Shown: positions 28,004 to 37,314 of the stretch, piece by piece
How positions within the stretch are numbered: position 1 is the first letter of the stretch
Layout of the letters: the number at the start of each line of letters is the position of its first letter
Source of the DNA: Nocardiopsis sp. N85
GTDB taxonomy: Bacteria; Actinomycetota; Actinomycetes; Streptosporangiales; Streptosporangiaceae
Direction of reading: 5' to 3'
Length of the DNA stretch: 64,000 nt
Assembly: GCF_028882275.1 (NCBI RefSeq)
Contig: NZ_JARBUT010000002.1
Location: forward strand, 62,001 to 126,000
Position numbers and translations under genes: made by a program
The notes under the pieces: model-generated
What the model was told of the DNA's origin: nothing
Database searches by the model: none
What the model saw: only the letters and a program-made list of their open reading frames with translations

Positions 28004-30346
28004 GTGGAACAGACCAATCACAACTTCCTCAACGGGGGAGGTCAGGCCGGGATCTCCGACCGCATGCGCGACCTGCTCTCCCAGGCGGCCCACGAGCACG
28101 ACTCCGAGCAGAAGTCCATGGGCGCGGTCAACGAGGAGATGCGCCAGCGCCTCGAAGGCATGGAGTGGCTCCTGCGTGAGCTGCGCGAGCGCGAGCTCGT
28201 CGGGCTCGCCGAGTCGGTCACCGCGGTCAACGGCCGGATCGACGACTTCCTCGCCCGTCCCCCGGAATGGGCCGAGACCCTGGCCGAGCACATCGAGGTC
28301 GTCGGCCGCCAGGTCAAGCCGCTGTCGGACATGCCGTCCCTGCGGGCGGACACCCACCGCATCGCCGGCCACCTGGACACCGCGCTCACCCGTCTCCAGC
28401 GCATGTCGGAGACCGGTACCCGCACGGCCGACCAGGTCGGCGAGCTGGGCGAGCGGCTGACCTCGCTGAGCGAGACCTTCGAGTCCAGGCTCGACGCGCT
28501 CGACGGCGCCCTGTCCGCGCTCACCGCCAAGACCGAGGCCGTGGAGACGTCGCTGAACGCGCTCGCCGAGGTCTCCGGCACCCGGCACACCGAACTCGCC
28601 GAGGCGCTGTCGGAGAACCGCGCCGAACTCACCGAGGCGGTCACGACCGCCCGCGAGGAACTGTCCACCGCGCTCGGCGAGGCCCGCACCACCCTCACCG
28701 AACAGGCCGACACCAAGGCCGCCGAACTGACCGACGCCGTCTCGACCACCCGCGAGGAACTGTCCACCGCGCTGGGAGAGACGCGCGCCGGGCTCGCCGG
28801 GGCCCTCGACGCCAAGGCCGCCGAGCTGACCGAGGCGGTCACGACCGCCCGCGAGGAACTGTCCACCGCGCTCGGCGAGGCCCGCACCACCCTCACCGAA
28901 CAGGCCGACACCAAGGCCGCCGAACTGGCCGACGCCGTCTCCACCACCCGCGAGGAACTGTCCACCACCGTCACCGAGGGCCGCGCCGCCCTGACGGAGG
29001 CCCTGGGCGAGGCCCGCACGGACCTGGTCGAGCGCACCGAGGAACTGCGCACCGCGCTCACCGAGCAGGCCGACGCCAAGGCAGCCGAGCTGGGCACCGC
29101 CCTGGAGGAGCGGCACGAGGCGCTGCTCACCCGTCTCCAGGAGAACACCGGCGAGCTGAACGGCGAGCTGAACGCCCTGGCCACCGCCGCCGGCGAGCGC
29201 CACGACGACCTCGTCGAACGGCACGAGACCCTGGCCGCCAAGGTCACCGAGAGCGTCACCCACCTGACGACCCTCGCCGAGGAGAACCACGCCGAGGCCA
29301 CCGCGGCCGTCGCCGACGTCACCGGCGCGGTCGGTGGTCTGCGCAAGGACCACGAGACCTCGCTCCTGGAGCTGCGCACCCACCTGCGCCAGCGCCTGGC
29401 CGAGATCAACGAGCAGATGGAGCTGGGCCGCACCGAGGCCCGCGAGCGCTCCGAGGCCACCGCCGAGCGGATGAGCGCGTCCTTCACCGAGCGCGCCGAC
29501 TCCCTCGCCGAACGGATCACCGAGGACTCCGAGCGCGTCACCACCGGCTTCGAGGAGCTGCGGACGTTCGTGGCGGAGAGTTCCGCCCGGCTCGCCACCG
29601 ACGCCGAGGACCGGTCCCAGACCCTCACCGAGGCGCTCACCGAGCAGGTGGAGGCGCACCGGATCGCCCTGGACGAGCGGTTGGAGCGTCAGCGCGAGTC
29701 CCTCACCGGGAAGGTGGACAACCACCTCTCCCAGATCACCGGCAAGGTCGACCACGAGCTGGGTCGGCTCACCGACCGCTTCGACACCTTCGAGGGGCAC
29801 TTCGAGGGCCAGTTCGAGGGCATCGAAGGCAAGATCGACCGCATCGACGGCCGAATGGACGGCATCAACGGCCGCCTGGACGGCATCGACGGTCGGGTCA
29901 ACGGGGTCGAGGGCCAGTTCGACGGCGTCAGCGGGCACTTCGACGGGGTCGACGGCCGTCTGGAGGCCGTGGACGACCGGCTGGAGGCGCTCAACCAGCG
30001 CCTCAACCAGCTCCCGCAGACCATGGAGGTCAGCGAGCTGCACCGCCGCCTGAGCCAGCTGGTCGACCGCCCGCAGATCGACCACGGTTCCAAGCTGGAC
30101 GAGATCGACGAGCACGTCACCTCGGCCGTCTCCCCGGTGCTGCGCGAGTTGAAGCAGCGCCCGGACCGGCACGAGCTGGAGGAGACGATCACCGAGGCGG
30201 TCGAGAACTCCCACGACGACATCACCAAGCGCTTCTCCTCCCTGGAGGAGACCGTGCTGGCCCTGGCCGAGGCGCTGCTGCGACCGGGCCGCGAGGGCGG
30301 GCCCAAGCGCAAGCGTCGCCGCGACGAGGAGGACGACGACGAGTAG
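28004..30346 (+). CDS. Long coiled-coil protein with 33-residue (apolipoprotein-like) repeats
   Basis: 780 residues, no signal peptide or membrane segment, almost entirely helical and rich in Ala, Glu, Leu and Thr. Residues about 209-340 hold 33-residue units of the form ELTEAVTTAREELSTALG (the first 18 residues), two of them identical. Residues about 596-670 change to a seven-residue rhythm with DGRLDGIDGR-type units. The C-terminus is a basic then acidic tail, KRKRRRDEEDDDE. The start is GTG at 28004, seven bases after AAGGAG; a GTG at 27968 lacks a ribosome site. Such proteins can be structural or cytoskeletal (compare Scy/FilP in streptomycetes), but I cannot assign it to those families. 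It is a single-gene unit closed by a strong hairpin. Confidence 0.85.
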   Translation: MEQTNHNFLNGGGQAGISDRMRDLLSQAAHEHDSEQKSMGAVNEEMRQRLEGMEWLLRELRERELVGLAESVTAVNGRIDDFLARPPEWAETLAEHIEVVGRQVKPLSDMPSLRADTHRIAGHLDTALTRLQRMSETGTRTADQVGELGERLTSLSETFESRLDALDGALSALTAKTEAVETSLNALAEVSGTRHTELAEALSENRAELTEAVTTAREELSTALGEARTTLTEQADTKAAELTDAVSTTREELSTALGETRAGLAGALDAKAAELTEAVTTAREELSTALGEARTTLTEQADTKAAELADAVSTTREELSTTVTEGRAALTEALGEARTDLVERTEELRTALTEQADAKAAELGTALEERHEALLTRLQENTGELNGELNALATAAGERHDDLVERHETLAAKVTESVTHLTTLAEENHAEATAAVADVTGAVGGLRKDHETSLLELRTHLRQRLAEINEQMELGRTEARERSEATAERMSASFTERADSLAERITEDSERVTTGFEELRTFVAESSARLATDAEDRSQTLTEALTEQVEAHRIALDERLERQRESLTGKVDNHLSQITGKVDHELGRLTDRFDTFEGHFEGQFEGIEGKIDRIDGRMDGINGRLDGIDGRVNGVEGQFDGVSGHFDGVDGRLEAVDDRLEALNQRLNQLPQTMEVSELHRRLSQLVDRPQIDHGSKLDEIDEHVTSAVSPVLRELKQRPDRHELEETITEAVENSHDDITKRFSSLEETVLALAEALLRPGREGGPKRKRRRDEEDDDE
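28631..28927 (+). repeat. 99-bp perfect direct repeat inside the coiled-coil gene
   Basis: 28631-28729 and 28829-28927 are identical, offset by 198 bp, that is 66 codons or two 33-residue units. The intervening unit codes for a similar but diverged sequence, so the identity is not only protein-level constraint. Confidence 0.9.
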
Positions 30347-30378
30347 GCCGCAGGTCGCGTTCGCGGAATCGCGATGAG

Positions 30379-30502
30379 GGGCGGGGCGCCGAGGCGCCCC
30401 GCCCTTGCGCGTGGGGAGTGCTCCCCACCCGATCCCCGGCGGGGGCGCCCGCGGCCGGCGAACGCGGCACGGTCGGCGCCACCCTCCCGGGCACCCGGGA
30501 GG
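30379..30502. terminator. Hairpin terminator and extra palindromes after the coiled-coil gene
   Basis: GGGCGGGGCGCC (30379-30390) pairs with GGCGCCCCGCCC (30393-30404), followed by TTG. Two more perfect palindromes follow: GTGGGGAG-TG-CTCCCCAC at 30411-30428 and CCTCCCGGG-CA-CCCGGGAGG at 30483-30502. The gene on the far side converges, so these may serve both strands. Confidence 0.75.
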
Positions 30503-30588
30503 CGCAGGACCGACACCGACGGGACGAGGCCCTGCACCGACCTCCGACGGGCAGCGCGCCGGGAGCGCCCGGAGCGCTCCCCGCCCCG

Positions 30589-31530
30589 TCAGACCGTGAA
30601 GACGACCTTGCCGAACAGAGCGCCCTCGGCCATCGCACGGAAGCCCTCGGCCGCCCGGTCCAGCGGCAGCACCCGGTCGATGACCGGCCGCACCCCGGTG
30701 CGGGCGCACATCTCCGTCAGGGTCGCCAGCTCCTCCTTGGTGCCCATCGTCGAACCGATGACCCGCAACTGGAGGAAGAACAGCCGGGTCAGCTCGGCCG
30801 GGGGCGCCTCACCACTGGTGGCGCCGCAGATGACGATGGCCCCGCCGGGCTTGAGGGAGCGCACCGAGTGCGCCCAGGTGGCCTGACCGACCGACTCGAA
30901 CACCGCGTCCACCCGCTCGGGCAGCCGGTCCCCCGTCTGCACCACCGCGTACGCGCCCATGTCCAGCGCCTTCTTGCGCTTGCCCTCGTCGCGACTCGTC
31001 ACGTACACCCGGTGCCCCGCCTGCACGGCCAGCCGGACCAGCGCCACGGACACGCCGCCGCCCGCGCCCTGCACGAGGATCGTCGACCCGGGACGCAGGT
31101 CGATCTTGCCGAACAGCATGCTGTAGGCGGTGAGCCAGGCCGTGGGCAGGCAGGCCGCCTCCTCGAAGGACAGCTCCGGCGGCTTGGGCAGCAGGTTGGC
31201 CCGGGGCACGAGGATCCGCTCGGCGAACGCGCCGTCGTACTTCTCGGACAGGATCGTGGGGCGAGAGCCACCGTCCTCGACGACCGCGTGGACGACGACC
31301 TCGTTGCCGTCCTCGTCGATCCCGGCGGCGTCGCAGCCCAGGATCATCGGAAGGCGTTCGGCGGGAAGGCCGATCCCGCGCAGGCTCCACAGGTCGTGGT
31401 GGTTGAGCGAGGCGGCCTTGACGTCGACCACCGTCCACCCGTCGCGGGGTTCGGGGTCGGGGCGTTCACCCGCCTCCAGCGCGGAGAGGGGGTCTTCGAA
31501 GGACGAGCGTGCTGCTGTGATCGCGAACAT
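30589..31530 (-). CDS. MDR-superfamily zinc-binding-type dehydrogenase/quinone oxidoreductase
   Basis: 313 residues. GroES-like N-terminal domain ([18 protein letters not shown]) and Rossmann domain with the NADP-binding sequence [18 protein letters not shown], then [15 protein letters not shown]. Of the catalytic zinc ligands, the Cys is present in [10 protein letters not shown] but the usual GHE motif and the structural four-Cys lobe are missing, so it is closer to zinc-free quinone reductases despite family naming. The start is ATG at 31530; a small inverted repeat GTCCA-N4-TGGAC abuts it. It is divergent from the VOC-protein gene across 121 bp. Substrate unknown. Confidence 0.88.
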   Translation of the reverse strand: MFAITAARSSFEDPLSALEAGERPDPEPRDGWTVVDVKAASLNHHDLWSLRGIGLPAERLPMILGCDAAGIDEDGNEVVVHAVVEDGGSRPTILSEKYDGAFAERILVPRANLLPKPPELSFEEAACLPTAWLTAYSMLFGKIDLRPGSTILVQGAGGGVSVALVRLAVQAGHRVYVTSRDEGKRKKALDMGAYAVVQTGDRLPERVDAVFESVGQATWAHSVRSLKPGGAIVICGATSGEAPPAELTRLFFLQLRVIGSTMGTKEELATLTEMCARTGVRPVIDRVLPLDRAAEGFRAMAEGALFGKVVFTV

Positions 31531-31651
31531 GTCCAGTAGTGGACCACACCGACCGAACCCGGTTCTAGCCCCGGCCCGCCCCGGAGACGATCTTCTTCCG
31601 CGCCGGGAGGCCGTGGAGGATCGTCGTCCGTTGGTGGGAAGGTACCGACCC

Positions 31652-32086
31652 ATGGAACAACGCACCCACTTCATCACCCTGGCCACCGCCGATCTGGAGG
31701 CCGTCCGCCGCTTCTACGTCGAAGGACTGGGCTGGGAGCCGCGCCTGGACGTGGCGGAGGAGATCGTCTTCTTCCAGGTGGCCCCGGGGCTGCTGCTGGG
31801 CTTCTTCGACGCCGTGAAGTTCGACCGCGACCTGGGCGGCGCCGGCGACGCTCCCGTCGCGCCCTCGGGGCTGACCCTGGCCCACAACGTCGGCGGACCA
31901 CAGGAGGTGCGGGACCTGGTGGCCGCGATGGCGACCGCCGGGGGGACCGTGCTCAAGCCGCCGCAGGAGGGCGCGTTCGGCGGCGTGTTCCACGCCCACG
32001 TGGCGGACCCGAACGGCGTCGTCTGGGAGATCGCGCACAACCCGCACTGGCGCGTCGACGAGGACGGGACCGTCCACCTCGGCTGA
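31652..32086 (+). CDS. VOC (glyoxalase/dioxygenase-fold) family protein
   Basis: 144 residues with the paired beta-alpha-beta-beta-beta modules of the vicinal oxygen chelate fold: [20 protein letters not shown] at the N-terminus and [16 protein letters not shown] at the C-terminus. The family includes glyoxalases, antibiotic-binding proteins and dioxygenases; the sequence does not decide. The start is ATG at 31652 with GGGAAGG upstream. It converges on the TetR gene across a strong shared terminator. Confidence 0.88.
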   Translation: MEQRTHFITLATADLEAVRRFYVEGLGWEPRLDVAEEIVFFQVAPGLLLGFFDAVKFDRDLGGAGDAPVAPSGLTLAHNVGGPQEVRDLVAAMATAGGTVLKPPQEGAFGGVFHAHVADPNGVVWEIAHNPHWRVDEDGTVHLG

Positions 32087-32100
32087 GGCCCCGACGAAGA

Positions 32101-32145
32101 CGACCCCGCCCGGGGCGACCGGGTACCGGCCCCGGGGCGGGGTCG
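32101..32145. terminator. Bidirectional terminator between VOC and tetR genes
   Basis: GACCCCGCCCGGGGC pairs with GCCCCGGGGCGGGGTC (one-base bulge) around a loop of about 12 bases, between convergent stops at 32086 and 32158. Confidence 0.85.
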
Positions 32146-32157
32146 CGCGACCGCCGT

Positions 32158-32802
32158 CTACCGGACGGCGGGGACCTCGAAGTTCACGAGCCGGGAGAGG
32201 TGGGCCCGGAGTTCATCGACCATGTCGACGGCCTCCCGGTCGAGGAGCCACTGGACCTGGAGCCCGTCGAAGAGGCCGATGGTGCTGCGGGCCGCGCTGG
32301 CGGGGTCGACGCCCTCGACCAGGTCTCCCTGGTCTCGAAGCGCCTCGAAGATCGAGGTGACCGTCCCCCGTATCCAGTCGTAGCGGCGCACGAAGTAAGC
32401 GTGGGCGGGATGCGCGGGCGCGGTGGCCTCGGCCGAGAGGGTGCAGTACAGCTCGACGATTCCCGGAACCGAGGAGTTGTAGGCCGTGAGTCGGAGGATG
32501 CCGATGAGCCCCGTCCTCGCGTCTCCGGGGTCATCCGATTCGAAGAAGTCCGCCGTGCGCTGATCCCGGTGTTCGAGCACCGCCGCGAGCAGGGCGCTCT
32601 TGTTCGGGAAGTGGTGCAGGAGCCCGGCCTCGCTCATCTGCACGCGGTCGGCGATGTCGCGCAGCGAACCGGAGCGGTAGCCGTCCTGGGCGAAGACCTC
32701 GAAGGCGGCCTCCAGGATCAGGCGCCGTTTCTGCTCGCTCTTGGCGTAAGACCCGCGTTTCCTGCCGACCCGTCGGCCCGAGGGGGGCTGGACCGCCGTC
32801 AT
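32158..32802 (-). CDS. TetR family transcriptional regulator, probable repressor of the glycoside operon
   Basis: 214 residues. The DNA-binding domain has LILEAAFEVFAQDGYRSGSL and the helix-turn-helix RDIADRVQMSEAGLLHHFPN (about residues 25-70), then a helical ligand domain. The start is ATG at 32802 with GGAAGGAG upstream. It is divergent from the glycoside-uptake operon over a 201-bp gap that contains a near-perfect palindrome, so it is the natural regulator of that operon. Ligand unknown; a transported glycoside or its aglycone is possible. Confidence 0.93.
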   Translation of the reverse strand: MTAVQPPSGRRVGRKRGSYAKSEQKRRLILEAAFEVFAQDGYRSGSLRDIADRVQMSEAGLLHHFPNKSALLAAVLEHRDQRTADFFESDDPGDARTGLIGILRLTAYNSSVPGIVELYCTLSAEATAPAHPAHAYFVRRYDWIRGTVTSIFEALRDQGDLVEGVDPASAARSTIGLFDGLQVQWLLDREAVDMVDELRAHLSRLVNFEVPAVR

Positions 32803-32900
32803 CTGTTCACGACTCCTTCCGGATCCGGTGGGGCCTCAGCCTAGTTCAGCGCCCCCGTTCGGAGGACACGAGACGCCGCACACCGTCTCCACCTGGGAAA

Positions 32901-32930
32901 TTACAGTACGGTAAAAGCCTAGTGGTCACT
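32901..32930. promoter_or_regulatory. Candidate TetR operators
   Basis: TTACAGTACGGTAA (32901-32914) is palindromic at 12 of 14 positions. AGTGGTCACT at 32921-32930 is a second short palindrome. Both lie in an AT-rich island in the divergent gap, about 90 bp upstream of the binding-protein start. Confidence 0.6.
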
Positions 32931-33003
32931 TGGTTTTTAAGTTAACGTGTTGGACATCACGGCGGATCGCCGCTTCCCCCAGAGTCGCGAAGGAGTCAAG
33001 AAC

Positions 33004-34512
33004 GTGTCCCAGAAGAAAACTTTGGTGGTCATGGCCCTAGCGGCCCTCACCCTGAGCGGGTGCGCCAACGGCGAGGGCGCCGGATCCGGTGACTCCGACA
33101 CGCTGACCATCGGAACGATCCTGCCGCCCACCACCTTCGACCTGGAAGGACGCGAGTGGGGCAACGCCTCGCCCTTCTACCAGGCCGTGTACGACACGCT
33201 GCTGAGCGCCACCCCGGACGGGGACGTCGAACCGCGTCTGGCCACCGAGTGGTCCTACGACGAGGACGGCACCGTCCTGACGATGGAACTGCGCGACGAC
33301 GTCACCTTCAGCGACGGCTCCGAGTTCACCGCCCGAGTCGCGCGGGACAACCTGGAGGCGTTCCAGGAGAGCGGCGCCACCGCCTCGATCTACCTGGCGG
33401 ATGTGACCGGCGTCGAGGCGACCGGGGATCACACCCTGGAGATCACCCTGGCGGAACCCGACCCCGCCTTCCTGAACTACCTGGCGCGCGACCCCGGGGT
33501 CATGGTGAGCGGTGAGGCCCTGGGCGACGACTCCCTGGCCGGCGAGCCCGTCGGGTCGGGCCCGTACCTGCTGGACACGTCGGCGACGGTCACCGGCACC
33601 GGCTACGTCTACACCCGGAACCCGGACCACTGGGACACCGAGGCGCAGCACTACGACAGGCTCGTCATCAACGTCTACGAGGAGCCGACCGCCGCGCTCA
33701 ACGCGATCAAGGCGGGGGAGGTCGACGCCGCGCAGCTGGCCTCGAACGACAACCGACCCGAGGTCGAGGCCGCGGGCTGGGACATCCACACCGTCGAACT
33801 GGACTTCCAGGGCCTGCTCCTGTTCGACCGGGCCGGTGACATGAACCCGGCGCTGAGCGATCCCCGGGTCCGCCAGGCCATCAACCACGCCGTGGACCGG
33901 TACGCGATGCTGGAAGCCCTTCAGGGCGGCTACGGCTCGGTGACGTCCCAGGTCTTCCCGGAGCACTCCATGGGGTTCGACCCCGAACTGGAGGAGTACT
34001 ACGACTACGACCCGGAAAGGGCGCGGGAGCTGCTGGAGGAGGCCGGTTACGGCGACGGGTTCGTCCTGGAGATGCCCATGTCGACCGCCCTGGGCAGCAC
34101 GCCCTACACGCTGCTGGAACAGCAGCTCAACGACATCGGGATCGTCGCCGAGCACACCGACTCCGGCAACAACTTCTTCGCGGACATGCTCGCGCCCAAG
34201 TACCCGGCCGCGATGATGAGCCTGGAGCAGAACCCCGACTGGCAGCTCGTCCGGTTCATGGTGGCGCCCGGGGCCCAGTTCAACCCGCTCGACTCGCAGA
34301 CCGACGAACTCGACGCCCTGATCGAGGAGCTCCAGTACGGCGCCGATCAGGAGCAGGCCGCCCGCGCCATCAACACCTACCTGGTGGAGGAGGCCTGGTT
34401 CGCGCCGTTCTACCGGGTGGACGCCGCCTTCGCGACCAGTGAGGGGGTCGAGGTCGACACCCTGGCCACCAACGCCTACCCGAACCTGTACGACATCCGC
34501 CCGCAGTCCTGA
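33004..34512 (+). CDS. ABC transporter substrate-binding lipoprotein (oligopeptide/SBP_bac_5 type)
   Basis: Extracellular receptor for the importer encoded next. 502 residues; lipoprotein signal with lipobox LSGC (Cys about residue 20), then the family-5 core: IGTILPPTTFDLEGREWGNA, a central region with VGSGPYLLD and DPRVRQAINHAVDRYAMLEA. The start is GTG at 33004 with AAGGAG eight bases upstream; a start further up at 32947 lacks a ribosome site. Family 5 is named for peptides but also includes receptors for glycosides and other oligosaccharides, and the downstream glycosidases point that way. Confidence 0.93.
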   Translation: MSQKKTLVVMALAALTLSGCANGEGAGSGDSDTLTIGTILPPTTFDLEGREWGNASPFYQAVYDTLLSATPDGDVEPRLATEWSYDEDGTVLTMELRDDVTFSDGSEFTARVARDNLEAFQESGATASIYLADVTGVEATGDHTLEITLAEPDPAFLNYLARDPGVMVSGEALGDDSLAGEPVGSGPYLLDTSATVTGTGYVYTRNPDHWDTEAQHYDRLVINVYEEPTAALNAIKAGEVDAAQLASNDNRPEVEAAGWDIHTVELDFQGLLLFDRAGDMNPALSDPRVRQAINHAVDRYAMLEALQGGYGSVTSQVFPEHSMGFDPELEEYYDYDPERARELLEEAGYGDGFVLEMPMSTALGSTPYTLLEQQLNDIGIVAEHTDSGNNFFADMLAPKYPAAMMSLEQNPDWQLVRFMVAPGAQFNPLDSQTDELDALIEELQYGADQEQAARAINTYLVEEAWFAPFYRVDAAFATSEGVEVDTLATNAYPNLYDIRPQS

Positions 34513-34582
34513 GGACGGTGATGCGGGAGGTCCGTCCGGGCCTCCCGCATCACCTCTTCCGCAAGTTCCCTGGACGAAGCCC

Positions 34583-35524
34583 GTGTTCAGATTCGCACTC
34601 CGCCGCCTGCTCTCGGGCGGCGTGCTCCTCTTCCTCATCACCACCGTGGCCTACGCGCTGCTGTACGCGGGCGGAGGCGACATCGCCCGCCGCATCATGG
34701 GCCCCAACGCCACGCAGGACCAGGTGGACCGGAGAGCCGCCGAACTCGGCCTGGACCGCCCCCTGTGGGAGCAGTACTCCTCATGGCTGGGCCAGGCCGC
34801 GACCGGCGACCTCGGAACCGCCTGGTTCAGCCGACAGCCGGTGCTCACCGAGGTGACCGACCGTCTGGGGGTCACCCTTTCACTGGTCATCGGCGCCACC
34901 GTGGTCGCCACGGTCGTGGCCGTGGCCCTGGGTGTGCTGGCCGCCGTCCGCCGGGGCTGGATCGACCGCGCGGTCCAGGTTCTCGCCCTGCTCGGCTTCG
35001 CCGTCCCGGGATTCCTGATCGCACTCGGACTCGTGGTGCTCCTCGCCATCGAGCTGGGATGGTTCCGGGCCACCGGCTACATACCCCTGGACCACTCCCC
35101 GGGCGGATGGCTGTCCTCGGTCACGCTTCCGGTCCTCGCGCTCTCGGCGAGCGCGGTGGCCGCGGTGGCGCAGCAGATCCGCGGGTCGGTCATCGACGCG
35201 CTGGACCGCGACTACGTGCGCACCCTGCGCAGCCGGGGCCTGGGCTTCCGTCGTGTGGTCCTCAAGCACGTGCTGCGCAACTCGGCGGGGCCCGCCCTGG
35301 CCGTCCTGGGCGTGCAGTTCATCGGCCTGCTGGGCGGAGCGGTGATCGTGGAACAGGTCTTCTCCATCCCCGGCCTGGGACAGCTCTCGGTCCAGGCCAC
35401 CGGGAACGGCGACATCCCCCTGGTCCTGGGGCTGGTCCTGGTGACGGCCGCCCTCGTCATCGTCGTCAACCTGCTCATCGACCTCTGCCAGGCCGCCCTG
35501 AACCCGAAGGTGAGGCTGTCATGA
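34583..35524 (+). CDS. ABC transporter permease (DppB/OppB type)
   Basis: 313 residues, six predicted membrane helices. N-terminal FRFALRRLLSGGVLLFLITT, then the DppB-type EAA segment RTLRSRGLGFRRVVLKHVLRN and GGAVIVEQVFSIPGLGQL. Only a GTG at 34583 fits the frame near the homologous start; its ribosome site is weak. The stop overlaps the next gene as ATGA, so the two are coupled. Confidence 0.93.
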   Translation: MFRFALRRLLSGGVLLFLITTVAYALLYAGGGDIARRIMGPNATQDQVDRRAAELGLDRPLWEQYSSWLGQAATGDLGTAWFSRQPVLTEVTDRLGVTLSLVIGATVVATVVAVALGVLAAVRRGWIDRAVQVLALLGFAVPGFLIALGLVVLLAIELGWFRATGYIPLDHSPGGWLSSVTLPVLALSASAVAAVAQQIRGSVIDALDRDYVRTLRSRGLGFRRVVLKHVLRNSAGPALAVLGVQFIGLLGGAVIVEQVFSIPGLGQLSVQATGNGDIPLVLGLVLVTAALVIVVNLLIDLCQAALNPKVRLS

Positions 35525-37314
35525 CCCAGGAGACCGCACGGCGGCGACGGGCCCCGGGACGAGGGCTCCTCGCCAGGCTGTTCGCCAACCCGGCCTCGGC
35601 CGTGTCGCTGGCCTTCCTGTTCTCGGTCGCGATCGTCGTGGTCCTCGGGGAGCCGCTGGCCCCGCGCGACCCCAACCACTCCTCGCTGTACGACATCCTG
35701 TCGGCCCCCGGGGGCGAGTACCCGCTCGGCACCGACGGGGCGGGACGCGACGTCCTCTCACGGCTGCTGGTGGCGACCCGGGTCAGTGTCCTGGCCGCGC
35801 TGCTCGCCCTGGCCGTCTCCCTGGTGCTGGGAGTGGCGGGAGGAATGCTGGCGGGCTACTACGGGGGCTGGTTCGACACCGTCTCCACCTGGCTGACGAG
35901 CCTGGTCATGTCGCTGCCCGCCATCGTGGTCCTGCTCGCGGCGCGCGCGGTCCTGGGTCCTTCGGTGTGGCTGTCCATGGCCGTCTTCGGGGTGATCCTG
36001 TCACCGGTCTTCTTCCGCCTGGTGTACAGCCTGGTCTCCTCGGTGAGGGAGGAACTCTACGTCGACGCGGCCCGGGTCTCCGGGCTGGGGGACGCCAGGA
36101 TCATGGGGCGGCACATCCTGGCCGTGGTGCGCGCGCCGATCATCGTCCAGGCGGCCATCGTGACCAGCACGGCCATCGCCGTCCAGTCGGGGCTGGAGTT
36201 CCTCGGGCTGGGGGACTCCTCCGTGCCCACGTGGGGCGGCATGCTCAACGAGGGGTTCGCGAACATCTACCGCGCCCCGATGCTGCTGCTCTGGCCCGCG
36301 CTGACGATCGCCCTGACCAGCGTCGCCCTGGCGATGCTGGCCAACACCCTGCGCGACGAACTGGAGGGCGGAAACCGCTCGGCCGAGGGCCGCGGGGACG
36401 GGGAAGGGGACAAGGAGAACGGTTCCCGGGAGGCCGCGCACGCACCGATCCGCCACGGCGCGGAGCAAGCGGACGCCGGACGGGAACTCCTGACGGTACG
36501 GGGTCTGCGCGTGGGCTACCGGACCCCGGCGGGGATCACGGAGGTCGTGCACGGGGTCGACCTGAGCGTCGGCCGCGGCGAGGTCCACGGACTGGTCGGG
36601 GAGTCGGGGTCGGGCAAGACCCAGACCGCCTTCGCCGTCATGGGCCTGCTCTCCCGAGGAGGACGGGTGCTGGAGGGCTCGGTGTCCTTCGACGGCGAGG
36701 ACCTCGTCACCGGTGGGGAGAGCGCCCTGGCGCGGATCCGCGGCCGGGGCATCGGTTACGTTCCGCAGGAGCCCATGAGCAACCTGGATCCGTCCTTCAC
36801 CATCGGCTCCCAGCTGGTGGAACCCCTGCGGGTGTGCCTCGGCATGGACCGGCGGGCCGCTCGGGCACGGGCCCTGGAACTGCTCGAACGCGTGGGCATC
36901 CCCGATCCCGAGCGCACCTTCTCCTCCTATCCGCACCAGGTCTCGGGAGGCATGGCCCAGCGCGTCCTCATCGCGGGCGCCGTCTCCACCGAACCGGCGC
37001 TGCTCATCGCCGACGAACCGACCACCGCCCTGGACGTGACCGTGCAGGCCGAGGTCCTCGACCTGCTACGCGACCTGCGGCAGGACCTGGACATGGGCGT
37101 TCTGCTGGTCACGCACGACTTCGGTGTCGTCGCCGACCTGTGCGACCGGGTCTCGGTCATGCGGTCGGGCCACATCGTGGAGACCGGCCCCACCCGAGAG
37201 ATCTTCCACCGGGCGCGGCACCCGTACACGCGGTCGCTGCTGGACTCCATCCTCGACGGCGGCGGTGCCCGGGGCCCGCTGGCCCCGACCGACCGGAAGG
37301 GCGTGACCCCGTGA
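35521..37314 (+). CDS. Fused ABC transporter permease and ATPase (DppC-DppD type)
   Basis: 597 residues: the second permease (about 1-282, with VDAARVSGLGDARIMGRHIL and GLEFLGLGDSSVPTWGGML), a hydrophilic Glu/Gly-rich linker (about 283-322), then an ATPase domain with Walker A GESGSGKT near 359-366, signature VSGGMAQRV and Walker B LLIADEPTTALD near 497, ending in the oligopeptide ATPase C-terminal segment HPYTRSLLDSI. Permease-ATPase fusions of this kind recur in actinobacterial family-5 importers. ATGA overlap upstream and GTGA overlap downstream show tight coupling. Confidence 0.94.
   Translation: MTQETARRRRAPGRGLLARLFANPASAVSLAFLFSVAIVVVLGEPLAPRDPNHSSLYDILSAPGGEYPLGTDGAGRDVLSRLLVATRVSVLAALLALAVSLVLGVAGGMLAGYYGGWFDTVSTWLTSLVMSLPAIVVLLAARAVLGPSVWLSMAVFGVILSPVFFRLVYSLVSSVREELYVDAARVSGLGDARIMGRHILAVVRAPIIVQAAIVTSTAIAVQSGLEFLGLGDSSVPTWGGMLNEGFANIYRAPMLLLWPALTIALTSVALAMLANTLRDELEGGNRSAEGRGDGEGDKENGSREAAHAPIRHGAEQADAGRELLTVRGLRVGYRTPAGITEVVHGVDLSVGRGEVHGLVGESGSGKTQTAFAVMGLLSRGGRVLEGSVSFDGEDLVTGGESALARIRGRGIGYVPQEPMSNLDPSFTIGSQLVEPLRVCLGMDRRAARARALELLERVGIPDPERTFSSYPHQVSGGMAQRVLIAGAVSTEPALLIADEPTTALDVTVQAEVLDLLRDLRQDLDMGVLLVTHDFGVVADLCDRVSVMRSGHIVETGPTREIFHRARHPYTRSLLDSILDGGGARGPLAPTDRKGVTP

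Noticed and set aside
28631-28927. Regular repeats as a CRISPR array
   Set aside because: Repeats are long, coding, in frame at 33-residue spacing and without unique spacers.
27869-30709. 946-codon open frame antisense to the coiled-coil gene
   Set aside because: It mirrors the repeats of the plus-strand gene, shows no family motif, and long antisense frames are expected at this GC content.
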